Positions 1 through 6,512 of a DNA stretch of 36,547 nt are shown piece by piece. Under the pieces are notes generated by a model. It had not been told where the DNA came from. It ran no database searches and saw only the letters and a program-made list of their open reading frames with translations. Position numbers and translations under genes: made by a program. This DNA comes from Saprospiraceae bacterium (GTDB taxonomy: Bacteria; Bacteroidota; Bacteroidia; Chitinophagales; Saprospiraceae): assembly GCA_027488935.1 (NCBI GenBank), contig JAIYAP010000049.1:1-36547 (forward strand), given 5' to 3'. The stretch's first letter is position 1; each line of letters begins with the position of its first letter.

Positions 1-28
1 ATTACCTCTTTAGGTTTTAGACAGCAAT

Positions 29-63
29 GGGCTCTGCCCGAGGGCGGAAAACGGGCAGAGCCC
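29..63. repeat. 12-bp perfect GC-rich inverted repeat
   Basis: GGGCTCTGCCCG (29-40) pairs perfectly with CGGGCAGAGCCC (52-63) around an 11-base loop. The stem is very stable. No T-run of useful length follows on either strand, so it is not a clear intrinsic terminator. It may be a 3'-end stabilising hairpin of a transcript entering from the left, or part of the repeat cluster that follows. Confidence 0.75.
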
Positions 64-162
64 GAATGATCGACACACGCGGTAGAACCGCGCGCGAGCG
101 GGCATTATTCAAATCCCAATTTTGCGCCTTATCAACCTACAAATGCTCGACCTACAAATATT

Positions 163-282
163 CGACTTCTCCGAAGTCGTGCGTGGGTTCGGACATTGTT
201 TCTTTTCTATAAATGTTCGACCTCATGCGAGGTCGTCATGTTGCCCAATAATATTTTTTCTGCACGACCTCGCTAGAGGTCG
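163..282. repeat. Cluster of three related 7-bp palindromes
   Basis: Three hairpins share nearly the same arms: CGACTTC/GAAGTCG (163-169/173-179, 3-base loop), CGACCTC/GAGGTCG (218-224/229-235, 4-base loop) and CGACCTC/GAGGTCG (265-271/276-282, 4-base loop). A half-site-like CGACCT also occurs near 148-153. The arms are conserved while the loops and flanks differ, and the first copy carries a compensated change (CC to TT in one arm, GG to AA in the other). That pattern is expected when the folded structure, not the sequence, is what is kept. The copies resemble REP-type intergenic repeats. Confidence 0.7.
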
Positions 283-330
283 AATATCTTACCCAAATGT
301 TTCCGCTTTGCTGGGTGTTCGGTAAAATGG

Positions 331-371
331 ATAAAAAATCCCGAATTTTGGGTTCTACCAAAATTCGGGAT
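331..371 (-). terminator. Rho-independent terminator
   Basis: A perfect 14-bp stem (ATCCCGAATTTTGG 338-351 with CCAAAATTCGGGAT 358-371) encloses a 6-base loop. Read on the minus strand it is followed by TTTTTTAT (338-331), which makes a canonical intrinsic terminator in that direction only. It lies 50 bases past the stop codon of the small membrane-protein gene at 421-627, with a second weaker hairpin (398-413) between, so it most likely ends that transcript. Confidence 0.8.
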
Positions 372-420
372 CGTTAATATTTACATGCAACGTGCTACCA
401 CCTTTTCGGGTGGGCAGCAA

Positions 421-627
421 CTATGGCAAATTCACCGTCCGTGGCCGTGCGGCCGGGTTGGGCTGTTTGGTTGCCGTATTGACAATTGGTTGATTGTCAG
501 TCTTTTGCTTTGGCTGATCACCCATGCTCAAATAAAGCAGAGCGCCCAAACCAAGGTGTAAGGCAATTGCAAGTGAAATCGCGCTTTGGCGACTTTTACG
601 TTCATTTGATTCAGTGTTGTGGCGCAT
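421..627 (-). CDS. Small single-pass membrane protein, unknown function
   Basis: Unrecognised 68-residue protein. It has a charged N-terminus (residues 1-14, rich in Arg, Asn, Glu and Lys), one hydrophobic segment at about residues 15-34 (start AISLAIALH) and a polar, Pro/Asn/Gln-rich tail ending in RTVNLP. This resembles the N-terminal anchor of TonB-like or cell-division accessory proteins, but nothing else of those families is present. The ATG at 627 is preferred because the frame upstream of it (up to 702) encodes an unrelated second hydrophobic stretch. The downstream terminator (331-371) facing the right way supports a real short transcript. Function is not inferred. Confidence 0.5.
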   Translation of the reverse strand: MRHNTESNERKSRQSAISLAIALHLGLGALLYLSMGDQPKQKTDNQPIVNTATKQPNPAARPRTVNLP

Positions 628-880
628 AACGAAGGAGCATTTGATTGGTAGTGGAGTGGAACTATACCCTAATAACGGTAGCAATACGAAAAATAGTTTC
701 AAAGGTTACATAAATATTTGTTAAAAAAATAATAACATGCTGATGCCGCCTTGTTTTGCGCATGCTGCCCTTTAAAACAGCCGTACATCCGCTTATTTCA
801 TTATGATTTTTGCATGAAATCCTTGACCTTGTCGCGCTTTTGATGCCGGAGGCTTTTAATCAGGAAAATTAAAGTTTTAC

Positions 881-1795
881 ATGAACGATCAAGAAAAGAG
901 TTACGCGCTGCACGAGCAGCATTTCGATCAATATAGCAAAGGCGGCGTGCGGGAGCGCATTGCGCAGAGTTGGTTTACGGAAGGGACCATTGCATACACG
1001 CAGGCCCGGCAGCGCGATGGAATATCTGATCCGATGCTGATGGCTTATCCGGGAGCAAGTTGGGTAACCGTAGGCGACGGTCGGTATGGCAGCGATGCAC
1101 ATTATTTAGGTACCAAAGGCGCAACCGCTTTAGCCACAGACATTTCGGATGCCTTGTTGAAAGAAGGCGCTGAAATCGGATATATTCAGGAATTTAAGAA
1201 GGAAAACGCCGAAAAACTGTCATTTGAAGATGGCAGTTTCGATTTTGTGTTGTGTAAAGAGTCATACCACCATTTTCCGCGGCCAATGAAGGCCTTGTAT
1301 GAAATGTTGCGGGTGGCCAAAAAAGGCATTATTCTCCTGGAGCCGGTAGATCCTTACGTTTATCAAAATGTGGTACAAGCCATGTTCCGGGGTTTGATCG
1401 CAGGCCTGAACCAGCTCGGTATTTTTAAACTCTTGTTGGGACGCGACATTAAACGGGCCACGTACGAGGAAGTGGGCAATTATGTGTACAAAGTTTCCAA
1501 ACGGGAAATGGAAAAAATCGCGCTGGGTTTGAATTACCCGGTAGTAGCTTTCCGGGGCATCAACATTTACCATTTGCAAGGTTCGGAGAAAGTAGATGCT
1601 AAGAAATTTTCCAAGGGTACATTCATCGTTTCAGTGATGACGGGCTTATTGAACCTCTTGTCCTGGTTGCGCATTGCCGAGCCACAGTTGCTTGCAGTGG
1701 TATTGTTTAAAGAAATGCCGAATGCTACCTGTTTGGAGCAATTAAAAAAGGATGGGTATCAGGTGGTTATGCTACCTCGGAATCCTTATTGGTGA
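881..1795 (+). CDS. Class I SAM-dependent methyltransferase
   Basis: A 304-residue soluble protein with a Rossmann-type methyltransferase core. SAM-binding motif I is VTVGDGRYG (residues 62-70), followed by the acidic strand ATDIS (about 85-89) and the post-motif FDFVLCKESYHHF with the usual aromatic/His end (Methyltransf_11-like). The N-terminal section (WFTEGTIAYTQ at 31-41) is of the type found in methyltransferases near sugar or lipid biosynthesis genes, but the substrate cannot be read from the sequence. The C-terminal third is a family-specific extension. The gene stands alone on the plus strand and its stop lies 4 bases from the stop of convergent rimM, with no terminator between. A 7-bp inverted repeat (ATTTCAT 795-801, ATGAAAT 814-820) lies upstream. 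Confidence 0.8.
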   Translation: MNDQEKSYALHEQHFDQYSKGGVRERIAQSWFTEGTIAYTQARQRDGISDPMLMAYPGASWVTVGDGRYGSDAHYLGTKGATALATDISDALLKEGAEIGYIQEFKKENAEKLSFEDGSFDFVLCKESYHHFPRPMKALYEMLRVAKKGIILLEPVDPYVYQNVVQAMFRGLIAGLNQLGIFKLLLGRDIKRATYEEVGNYVYKVSKREMEKIALGLNYPVVAFRGINIYHLQGSEKVDAKKFSKGTFIVSVMTGLLNLLSWLRIAEPQLLAVVLFKEMPNATCLEQLKKDGYQVVMLPRNPYW

Positions 1796-1799
1796 TCCC

Positions 1800-2336
1800 T
1801 TACATATCCAAAAGCCCCTCCGGCAGATCCATCAACACCGTTTTCGCCGTTTTATCCACCGAAACGATCAATTGTGCATTCAGGGGGATGAGTACGTCTT
1901 TGCCTTTGTATTTTAAAAAAGCCATTTCCTGTTGCGGCATTTCCAGCACTTCATCAATCGGGCCTACTTCGCCCAAGGTTTGGTCTGTGATCGTATAACC
2001 GGCCATATAAGCATATTCGAGGGTCTCTTCTTCCTCGATGGGCATCAGGCGTTTTGAATCAGGAACTAAGTCCTTTTTGCGCAAATAAATCTGCCGCGCT
2101 TGCAGCGTTTCGGCCGATTCTTTGGATTTGATGTCTTCTAAAGCAATAATTAGTTCACCGCCCCCGCGCACCTCTACGATGAAATAAGGCACCATGATGG
2201 TTTTAATTTCCAGAAAAATGCGTTCGTTTTTCATGAAATCTTCCAAAAAACGCTCCTCAATCACCGCTTTCAGTTCGCCTTTTAATCCGTGGGTTTTTCT
2301 GGTGTAGCCGATGTTGATGTATTCTATTTCTGCCAT
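1800..2336 (-). CDS. rimM: Ribosome maturation factor RimM
   Basis: RimM binds ribosomal protein S19 and helps assemble the head of the 30S subunit. The 178-residue protein has the N-terminal RimM beta-barrel with the hallmark YTRKTHGLKGELK near the start. Its C-terminal PRC-barrel ends in the family signature DLPEGLLDM, preceded by LIPLNAQLIVSVD. Length is normal. The ATG at 2336 (MAEIEYINIGY) is preferred over the in-frame ATG four codons upstream because RimM proteins usually begin shortly before the conserved IG-K-HGL strand. It is the last gene of a minus-strand run, rpiB-lipoprotein-rimM, with 50 bases to the preceding gene. In many bacteria rimM sits with rpsP and trmD; here it does not. 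Confidence 0.92.
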   Translation of the reverse strand: MAEIEYINIGYTRKTHGLKGELKAVIEERFLEDFMKNERIFLEIKTIMVPYFIVEVRGGGELIIALEDIKSKESAETLQARQIYLRKKDLVPDSKRLMPIEEEETLEYAYMAGYTITDQTLGEVGPIDEVLEMPQQEMAFLKYKGKDVLIPLNAQLIVSVDKTAKTVLMDLPEGLLDM

Positions 2337-2386
2337 ATTTGTCTGCATTGGGGCTGGTTAAAGCCAATACGCTTTTTCAGCGCTTG

Positions 2387-3160
2387 TTAATTAAAACCTA
2401 CAAGGGTCTGTTTCAAAATATACCCGCGCTCGGCTTTGTCTTGCCAGGGCTTGGTGCTGCAATCGGTTGGTGCAGGACTTTGGTTGCAGTATTGCGAATC
2501 GAGGATCCATTGTTCCCGTTGCACCAACCCCACATGTTTGGCATAGTGTGCACGCGACAACCGGCGCTCAAAAATGGTATTGACATTCGCTTCGGTGACC
2601 ACCAGGACTGAATCAAACGCAAAGGAACCAATGTTTTTGGCAACATCCATAGAATCGACGGTGTAATTCCAGTTGCTAAATGGGCGCATGCGTTCGCCGG
2701 CAATGTCAATTTCCCGGGTTGGATCAATCCAGTAATTGCCATCCCAGCGGGTACGTCGATCCAACGGGAACACTAATTTTAAAAAACGCAGGTTATCCTC
2801 CGTGCGCACCGCCTGGCTTTTATTGATTGATGCGGTATTCCGGTGCTTAAAGGCCCAGTTATCATCCAAGCGGCCTTTTTCCGATCGGTCAACTACATAT
2901 ACCAACGCTCCGGTATTGTCGCGCAACGTATCGGTGATCATTTCACGCACCCACGTACGCGAGGAATCTCGACTTATCCCACTGCCCGATGAAAAGTCAT
3001 AAACAATGCTATCGACGGTATAATCAACATATTTTCCAATTTTCAAAGGGAAATACGCGTATTGCTGGGCAGAATCCAGTACATAATCGGCCGTTTTCCG
3101 ATCGCTACACTGAAAAAGACAGCAAAGACCAAGGGCAATAAACAGGATGCGGAAGTACAT
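2387..3160 (-). CDS. Putative lipoprotein, unknown function
   Basis: A 257-residue protein with a lipoprotein signal peptide: short N-terminus, hydrophobic stretch, and lipobox LFQC followed by SDRK. Mature Cys is about residue 18. The body (YFPLKIGKYVDYTVDSIVYD, then a later WILDSQYCNQ) has the look of Bacteroidota hypothetical lipoproteins in which a short beta-rich domain starts with a YFPLxxGxxxxY pattern. No enzymatic motif is seen. The ATG at 3160 is chosen because it places the signal peptide at the N-terminus; the longer frame to 3232 would run into the end of rpiB. It lies 25 bases after rpiB and 50 bases before rimM, so it is probably co-transcribed with both. Confidence 0.75.
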   Translation of the reverse strand: MYFRILFIALGLCCLFQCSDRKTADYVLDSAQQYAYFPLKIGKYVDYTVDSIVYDFSSGSGISRDSSRTWVREMITDTLRDNTGALVYVVDRSEKGRLDDNWAFKHRNTASINKSQAVRTEDNLRFLKLVFPLDRRTRWDGNYWIDPTREIDIAGERMRPFSNWNYTVDSMDVAKNIGSFAFDSVLVVTEANVNTIFERRLSRAHYAKHVGLVQREQWILDSQYCNQSPAPTDCSTKPWQDKAERGYILKQTLVGFN

Positions 3161-3185
3161 ACGCTGGTGTTGAGATGCTGATTGT

Positions 3186-3614
3186 TTAGCAGGCAATTTT
3201 ATCCACCCGCCGGCCATGTCGACCACCTTCAAATTCGGTGCTGATGAAAATACGCACCATCGCTTGTGCCAAAATTTCCGGCACGAAACGGGCAGGTATT
3301 GCGATTACGTTGGCGTTGTTGTGCTGACGTGCCAGTGCTGCCAGTTCTTCGGTCCAGCAAATGGCACAACGAATACCCTGGTGTTTGTTGGCTGTGATAG
3401 CCACCCCGTTGGCACTGCCGCACAATAAAATACCCAATTCTGCCTGTCCGTCCTCTACCGCGAGGGCAACCGCATGGGCAAAGTCCGGGTAATCAACAGA
3501 TTCTAAGGAGTGGGTGCCAAAATCTTGTACCATGTGGCCCTGCGCTTGCAGCATGGCAACCAATCCATCTTTATAAGGAAATCCAGCGTGATCGCAACCG
3601 ATTGCAATTTTCAT
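3186..3614 (-). CDS. rpiB: Ribose-5-phosphate isomerase B
   Basis: RpiB interconverts ribose-5-phosphate and ribulose-5-phosphate in the pentose phosphate pathway. The 142-residue cytoplasmic protein shows the N-terminal IAIGCDHAG motif (Asp8 and His9 region), the catalytic Cys65 in LLCGSANGVAITANK and the ARQHNNANVIAIPARF segment that carries the second active-site region. The loop after Cys65 reads GSANG, not the GTGVG/GSGIG of enterobacterial enzymes; this is the version I recall from Bacteroidota. Length is normal for the LacAB/RpiB family. It follows the MarC-family gene by 63 bases on the same strand and precedes the lipoprotein gene. Confidence 0.92.
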   Translation of the reverse strand: MKIAIGCDHAGFPYKDGLVAMLQAQGHMVQDFGTHSLESVDYPDFAHAVALAVEDGQAELGILLCGSANGVAITANKHQGIRCAICWTEELAALARQHNNANVIAIPARFVPEILAQAMVRIFISTEFEGGRHGRRVDKIAC

Positions 3615-3677
3615 AAAATTGTATGGTTTAAACGTTTAAGGGATATTTTGAGCAAGATCCGCGATGTTCAAGAGAGC

Positions 3678-4313
3678 TTACAGGGTCTTTGCCATTTCCT
3701 GCACCAAATGTACCAGTCCGTCGACAATAAATTGCACACCAATGGCAATAACAATGAAGCCCATGATGCGCGCAATGGCATTCAAGCCACCTGGACCAAA
3801 CATTTTGAACAAAAAAGGCGCAATACGCAAACAGCCCCACACCATCACGCCCATGCCAATAATTGCTCCAAGGATCATGCCGCGCTCTGCCCACGCTGTA
3901 TGTTGGTTGTATTGGGTAATCAGATAAGATATAGAGCCTGGGCCCGACAACAAAGGCATCGCCAAAGGTGAAAATGCAAGATCGCTGTGGTCTTGGGCGT
4001 GTTTTTCTACGTCCTTATCATATCCCCGCCGTTTGGCAAAACTACCCGACATCAAGCCAAAACCGCTAATCAGTAGGGTAATACCCCCTGCAATGCGCAA
4101 AGCATGGATGGTAAGGCCAAAAAAGCCCAAAATATAATTGCCTGCCAGAAAAAAGCAGATCAAAATCAGCAGAAAATAAAATGAAGTCATGAGCGCAATC
4201 CGGTTGCGTTCCGCGCGCGGTCGGTCGCCCGTAAGCGCTACATACACCGGAATGGCCCCTGGCGGATCCACGATACTAAACAAGGAAAAAAGGGTTGCAA
4301 AGAAAAATTCCAT
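3678..4313 (-). CDS. MarC family (UPF0056) integral membrane protein
   Basis: A 211-residue protein with about six membrane segments, in the MarC/UPF0056 family. The N-terminal signature FSIVDPPGAIPVYVALTG (from about residue 12) and the central LAFSPLAMPLLSGPGSISYL motif are diagnostic, the second being the inverted half-repeat of the first. The family forms inner-membrane proteins of unsettled function; the old link to multiple antibiotic resistance in E. coli was withdrawn, so no transport role is claimed. A TACCTTTG box on the minus strand (4337-4344) lies just upstream. It may be the first gene of the run leading to rpiB and rimM. Confidence 0.88.
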   Translation of the reverse strand: MEFFFATLFSLFSIVDPPGAIPVYVALTGDRPRAERNRIALMTSFYFLLILICFFLAGNYILGFFGLTIHALRIAGGITLLISGFGLMSGSFAKRRGYDKDVEKHAQDHSDLAFSPLAMPLLSGPGSISYLITQYNQHTAWAERGMILGAIIGMGVMVWGCLRIAPFLFKMFGPGGLNAIARIMGFIVIAIGVQFIVDGLVHLVQEMAKTL

Positions 4314-4336
4314 AGGAGTAAGGTAGCAAATTGCTG

Positions 4337-4344
4337 CAAAGGTA
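4337..4344 (-). promoter_or_regulatory. Putative Bacteroidota -7 box (TACCTTTG) for MarC-family gene
   Basis: On the minus strand the sequence reads TACCTTTG, an exact match to the Bacteroidota housekeeping -7 consensus TAnnTTTG. It lies 24 bases before the ATG at 4313. No TTG element is present at the usual 19-21 base spacing, so the call rests on the -7 box and its position alone. Confidence 0.4.
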
Positions 4345-4439
4345 GCAAAAAGCCGGGCGAAGGTAGGTCGTAAATATAAATAGGGTGTTAAATCATTGAC
4401 AAGTCAACGTTCGATACAAACCTGAAAATATACTTGAAC

Positions 4440-6284
4440 TTAATGCTTTGGAACCATTGCTACCATTCGAAATTCCGTCAATTGCACCGCCCGTTTATCT
4501 AAATTCCAAAGGTAAATCTTAACAAAATCGGCATCCAAAGATGGCAAATCAATCGAAGTACTCCTGAATTGCATCGTTTTCGCTGCTTTCGTGGTCATGG
4601 GTTTTTCTGCATAGTACACCATTTTGTCTCCTTTAAACGCAGCAACGGTCGCTTTCAGGGTTCCGGCAGGTTCCAGGCCCATTTGTCCGTAAAAAAGGAT
4701 CTTTTGTGGCCCATGCATCGGCACTTGTTGGGTCAGGAGGTATTCATCCGTGTCCGGTTGCAGGGATGTATCGGCCAATATTTGGCTTTGATTGCCCAAC
4801 AGCGCCTCCAACCCTTGTTCGGGCATTCGTTCCGGTTTAAACAACAAAACCGTGCCATCGGACTTCAAAAAACGCAATTGCTGCACGATCGCCGGATTAT
4901 CCTGCACCACTTCCGGTACAAAAAACGTATCCAGGCAGGCCACCAGATCAGGTTGATGGTCGAATGCGGCTTGCTGGACTTCTGCCTTAGACGAAAGCAA
5001 ACAATAGCCCTCGCGTCGAATGCCAATCAGGGGTAAATTAAAGGAATAGGCTTCAAAAATCAGCACCTTGGCCTTACCGCCGGGATCCACCGCGTCGAAC
5101 ATCGGTTTTGCAGCAGCATAAGCATGGTTGGTTTTTTCGGTGGTTTCAAAGCGTTTTGTATTTTGGTAAAATTGCTGAATGGGGGCAGCCCATAAAAAGG
5201 CGCCGCACAATAACCCGATTTCAGGCCAAAGCAGCCTTTTAACCGCAGTAGTATGTACGTTTATCCAAATTACAAAAAGCACCAAGGCCGGATAAAAACT
5301 ATCCAAAACATAATAATCATGGTCCCAAAACTGGCGTTCCATGCCCAAAAAGTAGCAAAATGCAATGCCCAATCCTGTCAAAGGTACCCAAATCGACATT
5401 GAGGTTTTGGGTAAACGCGGATTCAAAGCGATCAACGCCAAGCTAAAAACCAGCCAGACAAGGTGCCACGGTGAAAACCACACCAGTCCCCATTTGCTAA
5501 ATATACCGAACAACGCCTCATACGCTTCCTGAAAAGATGCCGGTGGACGCACACTGCGCAAAAACAACTGCCCATAATGCCGTCCGAGGTACCAATCGTA
5601 CACTTGCCAGGCAACAAAAACGGATAATCCGGTCAGCCAAACACGCCATTGTTTTCCAGGCGCTTTTTGTTGCCAAAGCAGGCCTGCAAATGCAAAAAGC
5701 CAAAGGATGTAGGGTTTGCGCAACAAGGCCGCCAGTGTGAGCGCAAGGATGACCCAACTTGTTTTTTGATGTTGATAGGCCCAACAGGCAATCAAAAATG
5801 CACTAAATGCCCAGGTGGAAGGGATAAAAGCGTTGTTAAAATACACAAAAGTGGGCAGCAACCACACGAAAAGGGTGCGCACAATGGCAGGCAAACGATC
5901 CGTGATGCTGGCTGGAGTTGCTTGGGCGATTAAAGCGCGGTACAGCAATACAAAAGCAATCGTACTAACCATCCAACTCAACAGCCTGAAAATCAACGGC
6001 TCCGTGCTGCCTGAAACGCGCATGACCACCGCGCACAACCAGGCGGGCAACGGAAAATCGGAGGAGGTGACACCTTCCAGCGTTTGCAGGTTGTAGGTTT
6101 GGGGCCGGAAAATATTCAGGTGTTGTTCGTTGAACCGCAACGCCAGCGCATAATAATCCGACATGCTCCAGGCATGGTGCAGTTCGGGCGGGTGTTGCAT
6201 ATTGGCCCTGTAAAAAAAGACAGATAGCCCCAGGATCAATCCCAGCAACACCAACAGGCCTCCATCAAGTTGACGCAATTTCAT
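4440..6284 (-). CDS. GT-C-like membrane glycosyltransferase (family unassigned)
   Basis: A 614-residue polytopic membrane protein with about ten hydrophobic helices in residues 8-370, then a soluble C-terminal part of roughly 240 residues. The layout fits the GT-C superfamily (PMT/ArnT/GT39-like), which moves sugars from polyprenyl-phosphate donors outside the cytoplasmic membrane: a first helix, then a long loop with acidic and aromatic residues (HHAWSMSDYYALALRF, Asp43), then SSDFPLPAWL. The match is by topology and the loop, not by a definitive motif, so donor and acceptor are unknown. The C-terminal domain (LIFEAYSFNLPL, later DFVKIYLWN) may be a carbohydrate-binding or stabilising beta domain. 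It is divergent from the TPR gene across a 228-base gap. Confidence 0.65.
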   Translation of the reverse strand: MKLRQLDGGLLVLLGLILGLSVFFYRANMQHPPELHHAWSMSDYYALALRFNEQHLNIFRPQTYNLQTLEGVTSSDFPLPAWLCAVVMRVSGSTEPLIFRLLSWMVSTIAFVLLYRALIAQATPASITDRLPAIVRTLFVWLLPTFVYFNNAFIPSTWAFSAFLIACWAYQHQKTSWVILALTLAALLRKPYILWLFAFAGLLWQQKAPGKQWRVWLTGLSVFVAWQVYDWYLGRHYGQLFLRSVRPPASFQEAYEALFGIFSKWGLVWFSPWHLVWLVFSLALIALNPRLPKTSMSIWVPLTGLGIAFCYFLGMERQFWDHDYYVLDSFYPALVLFVIWINVHTTAVKRLLWPEIGLLCGAFLWAAPIQQFYQNTKRFETTEKTNHAYAAAKPMFDAVDPGGKAKVLIFEAYSFNLPLIGIRREGYCLLSSKAEVQQAAFDHQPDLVACLDTFFVPEVVQDNPAIVQQLRFLKSDGTVLLFKPERMPEQGLEALLGNQSQILADTSLQPDTDEYLLTQQVPMHGPQKILFYGQMGLEPAGTLKATVAAFKGDKMVYYAEKPMTTKAAKTMQFRSTSIDLPSLDADFVKIYLWNLDKRAVQLTEFRMVAMVPKH

Positions 6285-6347
6285 AAGCAGTTAAAGGTAG
6301 CGCAATTCAAATAATTTGGTGGTAAAACGGTGGATATTACACGGTTT

Positions 6348-6379
6348 TTGATATATTTTACCGCGATTTAATAACTTTA
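6348..6379 (+). promoter_or_regulatory. Putative promoter of the TPR/barrel pair
   Basis: TTG at 6348-6350 and TAACTTTA at 6372-6379 are separated by 21 bases. This approximates the Bacteroidota sigma-A pattern TTG-N19-21-TAnnTTTG, with one mismatch at the last base of the -7 box. It lies in the 228-base divergent gap between the GT-C-like gene and the TPR gene, and would give a leader of about 130 bases before the ATG at 6513. Confidence 0.35.
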
Positions 6380-6512
6380 CAGGGCATTCCATATTTTCGC
6401 CCTGATTTTAACGTTCTTTTGTTAAATTTTCCTCAAAAAATGAATCCAGCAAATGGCTTGTTTATTACAATTCGTTTGAAAGCATACACACAAAACTTAA
6501 ATCCTCTTACAC

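Larger units (their letters stand above)
1..420. other. Non-coding, palindrome-rich intergenic region
   Basis: No convincing protein gene is seen in these 420 bases. The open frames over 27-325 encode Cys/Ser/Arg-rich low-complexity peptides that simply read through the inverted repeats. The region holds a 12-bp GC-rich hairpin (29-63), a 6-bp hairpin (CGCGGT 78-83, ACCGCG 87-92), three related 7-bp hairpins (163-282), a minus-strand terminator (331-371) and a weaker hairpin (398-413, CCACC/GGTGG). Such a density of perfect stems suggests REP-like intergenic repeats or transcript-end structures. A gene left of the window could end here, but its coding part is not visible. Confidence 0.7.

Noticed and set aside
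163-282. CRISPR-like array
   Set aside because: The repeats are only palindromic 17-18-mers at unequal spacing (55 and 47 bases), with differing loops and no cas genes.
27-325. Two overlapping open frames (61 and 67 codons) in the left intergenic region
   Set aside because: They read straight through the hairpin repeats, have no family resemblance and differ in composition from real genes here.
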